Positions 19,501 to 28,958 are shown, counted from the stretch's first letter. The stretch is 64,000 nucleotides of DNA from Bacteroidota bacterium (GCA_016845105.1 JAERTF010000051.1:52590-116589), one strand, 5' to 3'. Notes: generated by a model from the sequence alone, not told the origin. Numbers and translations are program-made.

Positions 19501-20989
19501 AGGATTAGCAGGAGGATTATTTACATATCCCGGTTTATATGAAGATGGAAAAGTAACCATTGGAGGTGCTGCACAGGATGAAATAGTTTGGGGTATCGAC
19601 CTGGCAGATTATAGTGTAAGTGGATTGATTCCGGATGGTTTAACATCCTTTAATTTATACTTAAATAATACCTTTATGGGAGATGTACCCTATGCTAACC
19701 AAGCTGCAAACGAGTTCTTAACTCATATTTTTGAGCCATTGGATCCGGGATCGTATTATTATTGTGTAAGTGCAGTTTATGAACTTACCAGTTATGGTTT
19801 TCCTGGCGATTATAGTGAATCACAATGGATATGCGGAGACTCCGTTCATTTGGTTTGGGGATCAATAATACCATATACTGAAAACTGGAGTAGCGGAACC
19901 TTTCAAGGCTGGACCTTAAACAACAACTCAGAAAACTGGCTTATAAATTCACATGAAGGAGAGCCCGCACCATCAGCACAATTTTCATGGGAACCCATAC
20001 TCGAAAATGATTACTCTTCTACGCTTACAAGTGAGCCAATTGTTGTTGATTCAATAACCGAAGGAGATATTTTTCTTGATTTTGATCTTAAACTAGTTGA
20101 TGTAAATTCAACGGGCGAAGAGAAATTATTGGTAGAAATATACAATGGAACAGAGTGGTCTCAGGTTGCCGAATTTGCAAATAATGGAAAATCAGGGTTT
20201 ACTACAAATCACATAAATATCTCAAACTACTGCCTAGGAAGCACAACAAAGGTTAGGTTTAATGTAACCGGACAAAACTCATCAGATATAGAATCATGGT
20301 TTTTGGATAATATAAGCATAACCCGACAATGTAGTTCTCCAACAAACCTCATGGGTGAATATATTTGGAATAATAATGATGATATGGGAGTGGAACTCTG
20401 CTGGAATAGTCCGGATACAACAGGAAAAAGTCTTGGTAGTTTTGGAAATAATGAAATGCAAATCGACTTTAATAATAGAAGTAGAGAAATGGAAGGTTTT
20501 AATATTTATCGAATGCATATGGATTCAACAAATTATGCATTGTATGATATAGTGCCATTACAGCCAGGACAGTCTTCCTATTGCTATTATGATGAAATTC
20601 CAAATACAAGTATACATACAGGATACTACTATCAGGTAACGGCTAGTTATTCAGGCGAATTTGATAATTGTGAGTCGGCTCCTGCCAATTCGTTGGAGAT
20701 TCCGGATAATGATTTTGTATATGTATTTGTAACTGGTATTGAGAACAAAGTTGAAGCAAACCCAATAAGAGTTTATCCCAATCCCACACATAATGTACTC
20801 AATGTAAGTTCCAATGGAACAATTTATAGCATTACCCTTATCAACAACATTGGTCAGGTTGTGTACTATAATAATGGTATTAATGAGTTGGATATTAAAC
20901 TTAATACTGGCTTGTATGAAACGGGTGTATATCTTATTAAAGTTGAAACAGAAAAAGGAATATCACTACAAAAAGTAATTGTTAAATAG
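16571..20989 (+). CDS. Giant modular T9SS surface protein (paralogue 1)
   Basis: Start set at ATG 16571, which begins a signal peptide (MKQAATIIFLLLTQISLG); the tracked start 42 codons earlier translates the conserved leader. The product has 1472 residues. In order: carboxypeptidase-regulatory-like domain (about 43-115, GTVTDTISGDSLFGV, NGYYELIL); a sheet domain with YDDDEVDNHLIWTIPGNA; FN3-like repeats; a choice-of-anchor/MAM-like domain (about 500-660, EDFEGAVFPPDGWQ); FN3 interrupted by a propeller-like module (about 765-1020); a second anchor-like domain (about 1100-1255); FN3; and a T9SS type A sorting domain (about 1395-1472, VYPNPTHNVLNV, GVYLIKVETEKG). No catalytic site is seen; an adhesin or matrix role is inferred. 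It is paralogous to the next gene. Confidence 0.85.
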   Translation: MKQAATIIFLLLTQISLGAIFEFNFSTNSLDNVQIQDGVVGTGQIYGTVTDTISGDSLFGVSVTTGANTTQTDTNGYYELILDEGSYDLLFSFLGYESRVISTVVVSGSVSEESANLYVVANPVPWVIADVNAAETECLVSWSEPQGTYMILYDDDEVDNHLIWTIPGNAVGVRFSPKGYPATVTGGSLNVGDGSFPTGANFIGTLFAIGIFDDDGVNGLPGTVLDSVLVEVVNYNWVDFYDVFNNTFYDGDFYIVMWQLGVETNSAPIAIDTDLTSFYNSVTLQQGAGWAESPNQNFMIRAYVNGVYYTNNSPYYWYTYYTIARVSNFDPLVGPESGVLTPIANPSNEIFGDHAFGGQAPGFYAYAVRAVYPHASSFLTFSNIVHRGIDNTVTFELTHCMDDLPEGIEVTLIGFDYPFEVFSAISDASGIVVFNDVVDGSYYLRAYKPGFEPYEDFDLQIYDDLFYNIMLTGLVLPPQNLEVDPLTSIATWDDPTIIKLQTEDFEGAVFPPDGWQSSSLGIGWYSTDNGSSANWIIPPGDGYYALSNDDDAGATNDGSSDYLITPLLDLTDCISYQIKFDYFFDATNSERAYFEYSLDTGTTWILVDSLVSVSEWTLDSVDLTFLSGPGSTPVLLAFHADDNGGLASGLAIDNVGVINFPLSLIGYYLYLDGSFIAQVPSTIRTYTFVDLSYGQTYEASVRTLRECGLSDPSNYFIWESTYLHPPRNLVDDYVYGMDSIPIMWNPPLTGTIPMAAAFNIVYVGPQKQDVSSTMDAAKEVTIIEFENKSNRYMGDLQFSFPTLMGGGEAGCETDGEFIYTVMPNQFIKYDIDGFLIESFSIAGVSDVKDLAYDGEFFYGAAANTTVFVMDFTTQLLVTTFTAPTDVRAIAYNVDDETFFTNNWGTDIVNFDASGNNLGSFTPSVTAIYGLAYDKWSIQGVQSIWAYDQGENNLIQFALPSGEPTGFVIDVECQTCSTGLAGGLFTYPGLYEDGKVTIGGAAQDEIVWGIDLADYSVSGLIPDGLTSFNLYLNNTFMGDVPYANQAANEFLTHIFEPLDPGSYYYCVSAVYELTSYGFPGDYSESQWICGDSVHLVWGSIIPYTENWSSGTFQGWTLNNNSENWLINSHEGEPAPSAQFSWEPILENDYSSTLTSEPIVVDSITEGDIFLDFDLKLVDVNSTGEEKLLVEIYNGTEWSQVAEFANNGKSGFTTNHINISNYCLGSTTKVRFNVTGQNSSDIESWFLDNISITRQCSSPTNLMGEYIWNNNDDMGVELCWNSPDTTGKSLGSFGNNEMQIDFNNRSREMEGFNIYRMHMDSTNYALYDIVPLQPGQSSYCYYDEIPNTSIHTGYYYQVTASYSGEFDNCESAPANSLEIPDNDFVYVFVTGIENKVEANPIRVYPNPTHNVLNVSSNGTIYSITLINNIGQVVYYNNGINELDIKLNTGLYETGVYLIKVETEKGISLQKVIVK

Positions 20990-21108
20990 GTATTTGATTT
21001 AACGGTTTGATTCATATACTTTTTTTGAGTTTCCGATATGCTACAGATTCATATATCTAAATGCCAACATATTAACAAAGGAGTTCAATATCCAATTAAT
21101 ATTATTTT

Positions 21109-21188
21109 ACAGTAGGGGTAAATCCACAGTTAACTGTCATATATATAAGCTATTGTTTTCAGCAAGAACTATTTCAACCCTCAGACCC
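21109..21188 (+). promoter_or_regulatory. Duplicated leader, copy 2, with 12-bp palindrome
   Basis: Second copy of the leader at 16491-16570. It includes the perfect palindrome acagttaactgt at 21126-21137, followed by catatatataagctattg and ending at the ATG. Conservation of non-coding sequence up to both start codons suggests shared control. Confidence 0.65.
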
Positions 21189-24100
21189 ATGAAAAAAATT
21201 GCTACTATAATTCTCATGCTACAATTCCTGTTAACATCAGGTATATTATTGAGCAATTCAATTACTAAGATTAACGATAAACTGACCCTCAGTCAATATG
21301 GTAATATTGAAGGAACTGTTGTTAATGGAGATGGATTTTCAATTGCCAATGTGCTAGTTGGTATTGATGGTATAACACAAACTACCACTAGCTCAACGGG
21401 GTATTATATTCTTGAGAATATACCTGTAGGTCAAAATATTGTAGTTTGTTTAAAGGAGGGATATAATACAGCAGTGGACTCAATAATCGTCATTCAGGAC
21501 GATACACTTAACCTTGATTTTTCATTAACCCAACCCAATATAACTGTTGCCCCCACTTTATTTTCTGTTACTCTGAATCCAAACGAATATTTAACCCAAT
21601 ATATGAGCCTGCTAAATACCGGTGATGGCGAAGGTGAGTGGGCAGCAGTTATAAATTATCTATCAAAAACTCCCTCATATAAGGTGCAGAAATTGGAATC
21701 AAGCAAGACTCGTGATTTTAGCATAATCGAAACTAATCCCAAAAATGTGGTTACTATACCCCAGGGTAATGGACAGCCACTTAGTGCTCGATCTGGTTTT
21801 AATTGCCCGGTTGGCAGTGTGTTTTCATATCCTCCTCTGGCTTCCGATAATGCATACAGTTGTGAAGAGAATGCAGGAACAATGTGCTATCAAAGTTTTT
21901 CGGGAGTATCAGGTGGGTTCTCAACAATTACAATTTATGCTTTGCATACTACTCTTCCATCGGGTCCGCGGGAGCTATTGGTTGAGGTTTATGAATCGGG
22001 AAGTACTCCAGGTGCACTTGAAAGCTCATCAATAGTTATGGCTGACCCCATTGGAACAGGAATTCCAGTGTTGGGCTATCAAACATTCTCCTACACATTC
22101 GACGTTCCTGTTTCAAGTTTATCATCGGGGTGGATTGGAATTCAAGCCACCTCAGGCGGAAGCCCAACTTTTTACTGGCTTAATACACATTATACTCCTG
22201 CTTACACAGCAATGCAAAACAATACTGTTCTTTATGATGGATTGGCCATGTGTCTAGCCTCAAATGAAGAAAACTGGTTAACCCTTGAGGAGTATGAGGG
22301 TGTAGTGCTTCCCTATGGAGGAATACAAAATATAGGTGTTAATTTTGATGCCTCCGGAATGGAGGATGGAGATGTTCATACTGCAGAAATTATAATTACA
22401 ACTGATCCGAATGTTGGAACATTCACCATACCCGTTAACATGTTAGTTGCCGGTGATCCACTTTGTCCTGTTTATGATCTTGGGGTTGAGCTGGTTAATA
22501 TGGTTACCAGTCAAGTTGGTATATACTGGATGTTTGATTTTGCATCATGCTCTTCTAATTTTCAATATTTTATAGTAAAAAGAGATGGGGTAACAATAGG
22601 AACAACAACTGATATTTATTACGATGATATGCTTCCTAATTATGGAACATATTGTTATACAGTTATTCCTGTTTTTGATATTGGTCAGGGTATAGGAGCC
22701 ACAACCTGTGTTGAATGGGAAATTCCAGCTTATTGTTGGAGTCCCAATACAGTTTATAATGAACAATGGGTTAATTCTCAGGAACAAGTAGATATTACAA
22801 TAGAGAATTGTGGTTTGGGGGTGCTTGATTTTATTTTTCCCGACCACCTTTCGGGGAGTAGGTTTGCTTGTGATATGGAGGTAGCGCTTTATGATACATA
22901 TGGTGATGGCTGGAATGGTGGTAGCCTCGATGTATTTGTTAATGGAAACTTGATTCTTGATGACCTTACAATTGTAAATGGTGGTGGTCCAGAGTATCAT
23001 TCGTTTCCAGTTGAAGGAGGTGATGACATTAGTACAATATACACTGCAGGAAGTTGGTCGTACGAAAACTATTATGAGTTTTATGATGGAGATGGAATTT
23101 TAATATATACTGCAGCAGATGAAAGTATTCCTGTTGGAGTTGTTTTTGGAACCTGTCCTCAACCGGGTTTTATCTTGGACGTTGAACCACCGATGGGACA
23201 AATTCAGGGAGGACAATCGATGAATATATCAGTAACTTATGATGCTACAGGATTTCCCAATGGGTTATTTAACGAGTGGTTATTAATTGAAACAAATGAT
23301 CCTCAACACCAGGAAGACAGTATCTTAAATCAAATGCTGGTTTATGATCCTGGCTTATTCTATGGTTATGTTAATAACTGTAGCACGGGATTACCAATTC
23401 CAGGTGTGACTGTAATTGCCGGGGATAATAGTGCTACAACTAATGGTATGGGTTATTACGAAATGTACGTTGATGCGGATACTTATGATATTGAATTCAG
23501 TTTTCTGGGCTTTGAAAGTCAGGTTTTTGTTGGCGGAACTGTTTCTGCCGGTGGGATGACTGAAATTAGTATTTGTTTGAACGAAACACCATATCCGGTG
23601 AGTTGGGTATTTGCTGAACCCGATGAGGTTGCAGGTACTTGTTTGGTTACATGGAGTTTACCCATGGGTCCATACGAAATTATATATGATGATGGCTATT
23701 CAAATGAATTTGTAATATGGACAACCCCCGGGAATGCCATTGCTGTAAATTTCACACCTGCTGGATATCCCGCAACAATAATAGGAGGTAGGTTCTTTGT
23801 TGGAGATGGAACTTTCCCTTCGGGTTCAACATTTTTAGGCACATCAATGGGTGTTGGCGTTATGGATGATGATGGAGTTAATGGAATGCCAGGAACAATA
23901 CTCGATTCAACAGTTATAACAATAAATAATTTGGAGTGGGTTGATTTTTATGGATTGTTTAGTGATACAATTAACGATGGTAATTTTTACATTGTACTTT
24001 GGCAATTGGGCTATTCGAGTTTTTCGGCACCCATTGGTGTTGACACAGATGCGCCCACAGTTTACAGGTCATATGTTAAGTTTGACAATAATCCTTGGTC

Positions 24101-27100
24101 AGTATCACCTTATCAGGATTTTATGATTAGAGCTTATGTTGATGGTCCAAATGATGGAGTAATGAGCAGTAGTTCAGGTAGTAAAGCATCCCCAAAACTA
24201 ATCCAACTACCAAAGGTCACAGAAGGTCCGTTTATAGCTACCGGTTTACCAGATGGTATTGATGGAACTGAAAAGGATGGAGAATACAGATCAATAATAG
24301 AATCAAAAGATACAAGAGACTTATTAAATTACACTGTTGCAAAGGTTACTGATTTCGATCCTGTATTGGGACCGCAAACAGGAATATTAACCCCAATTGC
24401 TAACCCAACAAATTACCCATATCTCGACCAAAGCTGGGGTGGATTACCACCTGGATATTATGCATATGCAGTAAAAGTAGTTTACGATGCCAACGAATCA
24501 ATTTGGGTTTATTCAAATACTGTACCCCATTTATTATATAATACAGTTACTGTAGTTGTTTACTCATGTAATGACAGTATTGAAAATTCTAATGTTTACT
24601 TAATTGGTTATGATTACCCATATGAAGTACATCAAGGCACAACTAATACTAATGGAATTGTAGTTTTCGATAGTGTTATTGATGGATATTATGATATGCA
24701 TGTTGAAGGGGTTGGTTATACACTTTATGAATATGGATATAATATATATAGTGACACAACAATTGGGGTTGAGTTGTTACAAAACATGTATCCACCTACA
24801 AACCTGGAGGTTGATCCTCTAACTTCCGTTGCCACATGGGATGAACCACTTATAACAGAACTTTATCTTGAGGATTTTGAAGATCCTACGTTTCCACCAG
24901 ATGGATGGCAGGCAACGGCAATTGATGTAGGATGGTTTAGAACCGAAGATGCCAGCTCGGGAAATTGGCCAGTTCCACCCGGGGATGGTTACTATGCCTC
25001 CACGAATGATGATGTCTTGGGTACAGGTTACGGTAATAGCACAATGGATTATTTAATAACTCCGCAGGTTGATTTACGGGAGAGCGATGATTTTCAACTT
25101 TATTTTACCCAGTTCTATGATGGATCATATGGGCAGAGTGCCTATGTTGAATATAGTAATGATCAGGGAACGACGTGGGAGGTTATTGAAACCATGTCAC
25201 CACAAGGTGATTGGAATAATAAAATAGTAGATTTGGCTCCAATATCAGGACCCAATAGTGTGCCAGTAATGCTGGCATTTCATTCTGATGATCATAATAG
25301 CTGGGCTTCTGGTTGGGCAGTTGATAATGTTGAGATTAAAAATGGCCCTGCTCCCGTTCTTGCGTATTATGTGTTTTTAGATAATGTGTTTGAAGCACAA
25401 ACAGGATGGAACGAAACAACCTATACTTTTACCGATCTAACATATGGTGTTCCTTATGAGACATGTGTTGTTGCTGTGTACGATTGTGGTGTTAGTGATC
25501 CGGTTTGTACAACCTGGGAGTCAATTTTCTTACTTCCACCTTTAAATCTTACCAATGAATATCTATACAATACAAACGAAGTTCCATTAATGTGGAATCC
25601 ACCCGAGGGTAACACAGGAGTGCCTGATGAGCTTGTTTCGTTTAACATTTACAGAGATAGTGTGGTTATTGCCAATGTTGCCTATGGTGGTCAAGGTATA
25701 GGAGAGTGGATAACTTTCATTGACAACGAATTGGATCCAAATACCTATAATTATTGGGTGTCGGCCGTTTATGATTTAGCTGATTTTGGTTACCCCGGAG
25801 AAACTGCTGAATCTGTATGGGAAGGTCCCGATGAAGTAAGTGTGGTTTGGGGATTTACCATACCATTTTTTGAAGACTGGGGAGTTGGAACCTTTGCATT
25901 CAATAATTGGACATTTAACGAGAATTCAGATAACTGGTCGATTAGCTCTCAAGAAGGAGAACCTGCTCCATCAGCAGAATTTACATGGGATCCACTATTG
26001 GAAAATGATTATTCATCAACGCTTACGAGTTACCCAATTATTGTTGATTATTTAACCGAAGGAGATCTATTTCTAGATTTTGATATAAAGTTAATCGATA
26101 GAAATTCCACAGGCAATGAAAAAATGTTGGTTGAAATATATGATGGTACAATATGGCATCTTGCTGCTGAATTTGCAAATTCCGGTAAAGAAGGATTTAC
26201 AAATAACCTTATAAATATTACACAATATGCAATTGGAAATGCCATTAATATTCGTTTTAATGCTACGGGACAAAATTCGTTCGATATAATTTCATGGTAT
26301 ATTGATAATGTTAATGTTTATCGGGAGTGTGTAGCTCCAACGGATTTAACTGGTCAATACATCTGGATATCACCCACCGAAATTGGTGCTGAGATCTGTT
26401 GGGAAGGTTATATTGCACCATCTAGTTCTCAATGGTTCTACTATGATGATGAAACAATAGAGTATGTATGGGGAAGTACTTCTGACTGGGATGTAGATAT
26501 TGCAATCAAAATTGAACAAGATGACCTAATTAACTTTGATGGAGCCGCAATTACACAATACCGTGCATTTGTAGACAGTAGGTTGTTGGGTGTTGGAACA
26601 ATATCTGTTAAGGTATACCAAGGTGATAACCCAAATCCATCAGCACCAATCTATGAAGAGGACGTAACTAGTCAGTTTATTGCAGGTGATGATTGGAATG
26701 ACTTTATGTTTAGTCAGGCAGTACTGATTGATATCAATCAGCCATTATGGATGGGTATGTATTTCACAGGCCCAGATGACACATATGGTCCTGGAATCAC
26801 TTCACAAATGGATTCATATGATCCAAACGGAGATCTATTATGGAATGCAGGCTCATGGGATCACATACAAAATCAAGGAATTAGTAACCGTGCATGGCTA
26901 TTAAGAGGTTTTGTTACTACATCTTATGGGTCAACAGTAGCTATAGGGAGCACAAATATTAATCCTTTACCTGTTCAAACAGGATTAAGCACAGTTGGTA
27001 CATTTGTATCAACCCATGCAAGTCTAAGTACATTAGAGGTTAATAACACACGTTCAGAGGTTACATTTAACATATATCGTAAAGGTGGAGCTAGCGATTA

Positions 27101-27557
27101 TGTATTATTAGCTATAGTACCAAGTGAATCAGGTACAGGCTCATATTGCTACTACGATACAGATGTTTTTTACCCCACAGAGTATTGTTACAAGGTTACA
27201 GCATCTTACGAGAGTGCTACGGATTATTGTGAATCAGCTCCAGCCAATGCATATGAATTACCAATGAATGACCATGTTTGTGTTTTTAATAGCCCCATTA
27301 ATGTTGATAATCCAAATGAGGCTACTTTAATTAATGTATATCCAAATCCGGCAACCGATGAAGTGCATATAAATTCTACACTTCCTATTCAAAACATTAA
27401 TGTTGTCAACTACTTTGGACAAAGTGTTTATACAAGTGAAACAAGCAATTCTAGTTCCCATAAACTGAATACCACTTTATATTCTTCAGGAATATATCTT
27501 ATTCAGATAGAAACCGATATGGGAATAACAACAAGAAAAGTGATTATCAAAAGATAA
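21189..27557 (+). CDS. Giant modular T9SS surface protein (paralogue 2)
   Basis: Start set at ATG 21189 (signal MKKIATIILMLQFLLTSG). The 2122-residue product shares the backbone of paralogue 1 but has about 700 extra N-terminal residues. In order: carboxypeptidase-regulatory-like domain (about 30-110); a long region containing a DTYGDGWNGG module (about 570-670); a second regulatory-like domain (about 724-800, NGMGYYEMYVDADTYDIEF); the YDDGYSNEFVIWTTPGNA domain; FN3; an anchor-like domain (about 1227-1395, EDFEDPTFPPDGWQ); FN3; a second anchor-like domain (about 1560-1715); a terminal FN3 split by a module of about 200 residues (YDDETIEYVWGSTSDW); and a T9SS sorting domain (about 2045-2122, VYPNPATDEVHINS). 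No enzymatic motif is seen. A good terminator follows. Confidence 0.85.
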   Translation: MKKIATIILMLQFLLTSGILLSNSITKINDKLTLSQYGNIEGTVVNGDGFSIANVLVGIDGITQTTTSSTGYYILENIPVGQNIVVCLKEGYNTAVDSIIVIQDDTLNLDFSLTQPNITVAPTLFSVTLNPNEYLTQYMSLLNTGDGEGEWAAVINYLSKTPSYKVQKLESSKTRDFSIIETNPKNVVTIPQGNGQPLSARSGFNCPVGSVFSYPPLASDNAYSCEENAGTMCYQSFSGVSGGFSTITIYALHTTLPSGPRELLVEVYESGSTPGALESSSIVMADPIGTGIPVLGYQTFSYTFDVPVSSLSSGWIGIQATSGGSPTFYWLNTHYTPAYTAMQNNTVLYDGLAMCLASNEENWLTLEEYEGVVLPYGGIQNIGVNFDASGMEDGDVHTAEIIITTDPNVGTFTIPVNMLVAGDPLCPVYDLGVELVNMVTSQVGIYWMFDFASCSSNFQYFIVKRDGVTIGTTTDIYYDDMLPNYGTYCYTVIPVFDIGQGIGATTCVEWEIPAYCWSPNTVYNEQWVNSQEQVDITIENCGLGVLDFIFPDHLSGSRFACDMEVALYDTYGDGWNGGSLDVFVNGNLILDDLTIVNGGGPEYHSFPVEGGDDISTIYTAGSWSYENYYEFYDGDGILIYTAADESIPVGVVFGTCPQPGFILDVEPPMGQIQGGQSMNISVTYDATGFPNGLFNEWLLIETNDPQHQEDSILNQMLVYDPGLFYGYVNNCSTGLPIPGVTVIAGDNSATTNGMGYYEMYVDADTYDIEFSFLGFESQVFVGGTVSAGGMTEISICLNETPYPVSWVFAEPDEVAGTCLVTWSLPMGPYEIIYDDGYSNEFVIWTTPGNAIAVNFTPAGYPATIIGGRFFVGDGTFPSGSTFLGTSMGVGVMDDDGVNGMPGTILDSTVITINNLEWVDFYGLFSDTINDGNFYIVLWQLGYSSFSAPIGVDTDAPTVYRSYVKFDNNPWSVSPYQDFMIRAYVDGPNDGVMSSSSGSKASPKLIQLPKVTEGPFIATGLPDGIDGTEKDGEYRSIIESKDTRDLLNYTVAKVTDFDPVLGPQTGILTPIANPTNYPYLDQSWGGLPPGYYAYAVKVVYDANESIWVYSNTVPHLLYNTVTVVVYSCNDSIENSNVYLIGYDYPYEVHQGTTNTNGIVVFDSVIDGYYDMHVEGVGYTLYEYGYNIYSDTTIGVELLQNMYPPTNLEVDPLTSVATWDEPLITELYLEDFEDPTFPPDGWQATAIDVGWFRTEDASSGNWPVPPGDGYYASTNDDVLGTGYGNSTMDYLITPQVDLRESDDFQLYFTQFYDGSYGQSAYVEYSNDQGTTWEVIETMSPQGDWNNKIVDLAPISGPNSVPVMLAFHSDDHNSWASGWAVDNVEIKNGPAPVLAYYVFLDNVFEAQTGWNETTYTFTDLTYGVPYETCVVAVYDCGVSDPVCTTWESIFLLPPLNLTNEYLYNTNEVPLMWNPPEGNTGVPDELVSFNIYRDSVVIANVAYGGQGIGEWITFIDNELDPNTYNYWVSAVYDLADFGYPGETAESVWEGPDEVSVVWGFTIPFFEDWGVGTFAFNNWTFNENSDNWSISSQEGEPAPSAEFTWDPLLENDYSSTLTSYPIIVDYLTEGDLFLDFDIKLIDRNSTGNEKMLVEIYDGTIWHLAAEFANSGKEGFTNNLINITQYAIGNAINIRFNATGQNSFDIISWYIDNVNVYRECVAPTDLTGQYIWISPTEIGAEICWEGYIAPSSSQWFYYDDETIEYVWGSTSDWDVDIAIKIEQDDLINFDGAAITQYRAFVDSRLLGVGTISVKVYQGDNPNPSAPIYEEDVTSQFIAGDDWNDFMFSQAVLIDINQPLWMGMYFTGPDDTYGPGITSQMDSYDPNGDLLWNAGSWDHIQNQGISNRAWLLRGFVTTSYGSTVAIGSTNINPLPVQTGLSTVGTFVSTHASLSTLEVNNTRSEVTFNIYRKGGASDYVLLAIVPSESGTGSYCYYDTDVFYPTEYCYKVTASYESATDYCESAPANAYELPMNDHVCVFNSPINVDNPNEATLINVYPNPATDEVHINSTLPIQNINVVNYFGQSVYTSETSNSSSHKLNTTLYSSGIYLIQIETDMGITTRKVIIKR

Positions 27558-27599
27558 TCTTTTATTGGAGCATGTCTCCAAACTGATTCCGTGATTATT

Positions 27600-27633
27600 G
27601 GGAGCATATGTGGTTTGTGTGCTCCCTTTTTTT
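27600..27633 (+). terminator. Rho-independent terminator after paralogue 2
   Basis: The stem gggagca/tgctccc (27600-27606 with 27620-27626) is followed by seven T. It ends the transcript of the giant T9SS gene. Confidence 0.8.
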
Positions 27634-27723
27634 AATAATCAAAAACGAATAGTTATATTAACAGGGTTTTGGGCATAGTATCTAACATTGATTTTGTGCT
27701 TTCCACAATTCACTAATATCTTA

Positions 27724-27731
27724 TATCTTTG
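27724..27731 (+). promoter_or_regulatory. Candidate -7 element for the TPR lipoprotein
   Basis: TATCTTTG fits TAnnTTTG, 27 bases before the ATG at 27759. The -33 region has only TTC at the proper spacing. Confidence 0.45.
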
Positions 27732-27758
27732 CATTCCTAAAAATATAGAACAATACTT

Positions 27759-28622
27759 ATGAAAAATGTAATCTTTTTATTGTTAGCGCTTCCATTTTTG
27801 TTAAGCTGCAATTCTAACAACACAAAAACTGAAGATTCAGATACAAATAAGCAATCTACATCAGTCAATAAAGCCGAAGGAGCCTCACCAATGTTAACCT
27901 ATACTTTGAGTGATAAAAATAGTGATGGAAAAAAGCTTGAGAGTGAAGCTGGTGAAGTAGTGCCTGTTGAACAACTTGAGTCAAAAAATAATAATCAAAA
28001 TAAAAAAAATGTCCTTAATGAAGAGGAAGATGATGATCTTAAAAGAAGAAGAGCTCACACACAGTTTAAAAATGGAACATCATTCTATAAACAAGGAGAA
28101 TTGGAGAAGGCAATTGAATCTTTCAAGAATTCATTGGAGTTGAAACCTAATAATTCAAGGGCTTTTTACAACCTTGGTAATATATATTATGAACTCGGAC
28201 AAAAAGATCTGGCCAAATCTTATTATATTGATGCAGTTGAGATTGAGCCAAGCGATTCACTTTCGCTAATTGCAATTGGACTAATTTGTACTGAGAATGG
28301 TGATTTACCTGAAGCATTGGATTATTATAATAAAGCGGTTGCTGTGGCACCAACTTTTAGTATGGTTTACTTCAACAGAGGGACATTGTTGGGACAAAAT
28401 AAACAGTATGAAGAATCATTGAACGACTTGTCGAAAGCAATCAAATATGACCCCAAAAACTCTGAAGCATACATTAATAGAGGTCTTGCTCATTTTTATA
28501 TGAAAAATATTGAGCTGGCATGTCAGGATTGGCAAAAGGCCAAGTCGATGGGAAATCCAAAAGGTAAGCAGGCGGTTGATATTTATTGTTCAGGGAAACC
28601 GGTATCTCAACCAAAAAAATAA
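27759..28622 (+). CDS. TPR-repeat lipoprotein
   Basis: A 287-residue lipoprotein: signal MKNVIFLLLALPFLLSC with Cys17, a polar low-complexity linker (about 18-97, Asn, Lys and Glu rich) and then tetratricopeptide repeats (about 98-285; FYKQGELEKAIESFKNSLELKPN, AFYNLGNIYYELGQKDLAKSYY and similar). TPR lipoproteins usually scaffold envelope complexes; the partner is unknown. It is the last plus-strand gene of the block between atpB and atpC, and is convergent with atpC. Confidence 0.85.
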   Translation: MKNVIFLLLALPFLLSCNSNNTKTEDSDTNKQSTSVNKAEGASPMLTYTLSDKNSDGKKLESEAGEVVPVEQLESKNNNQNKKNVLNEEEDDDLKRRRAHTQFKNGTSFYKQGELEKAIESFKNSLELKPNNSRAFYNLGNIYYELGQKDLAKSYYIDAVEIEPSDSLSLIAIGLICTENGDLPEALDYYNKAVAVAPTFSMVYFNRGTLLGQNKQYEESLNDLSKAIKYDPKNSEAYINRGLAHFYMKNIELACQDWQKAKSMGNPKGKQAVDIYCSGKPVSQPKK

Positions 28623-28673
28623 TTGGTATTGTAACTGGTTTCATGGTTTAGAATAAAACTGTAAAATATTATT

Positions 28674-28699
28674 AGATTCTTCACTGCGTTCAGAATGAC
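28674..28699. repeat. REP-like repeat, single arm (copy C)
   Basis: agattcttcactgcgttc... matches the right arm of copies A and B at 7256-7347 and 7581-7646. No partner arm is seen here. Confidence 0.7.
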
Positions 28700-28741
28700 A
28701 AAAACTCATAATGTCCCTTAAATTAACTCATTAACTAAATT

Positions 28742-28783
28742 CTTTGTGCAACTTTGTGTGTGCTTTGAGCTACTTTGTGGTTA
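28742..28783. repeat. CTTTGTG-type short tandem motif
   Basis: ctttgtgcaactttgtgtg...ctactttgtggttaa contains three ctttgtg cores. Similar stretches are known as dispersed intergenic repeats in many bacterial genomes; this cannot be confirmed from one window. Confidence 0.5.
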
Positions 28784-28958
28784 ATTATTTTTCAATCATA
28801 ATTGGTTGCCAAGATACTCAATGTAAACACAGAAAGGATTGTAATTTTTAGTGGGATAAATATGGACATATCCTAATTATGTAGCATTTAATTTATTGAT
28901 ATCTCTCATCCGGAATTTCAAATCCGAATGAGCTGAACTGGAACTAAAATTGGTTTAA

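Noticed and set aside
28880-28945. Possible tRNA-like sequence (tcaaatccgaatgagc)
   Set aside because: No acceptor stem, no T-loop consensus and no cloverleaf pairing could be built.
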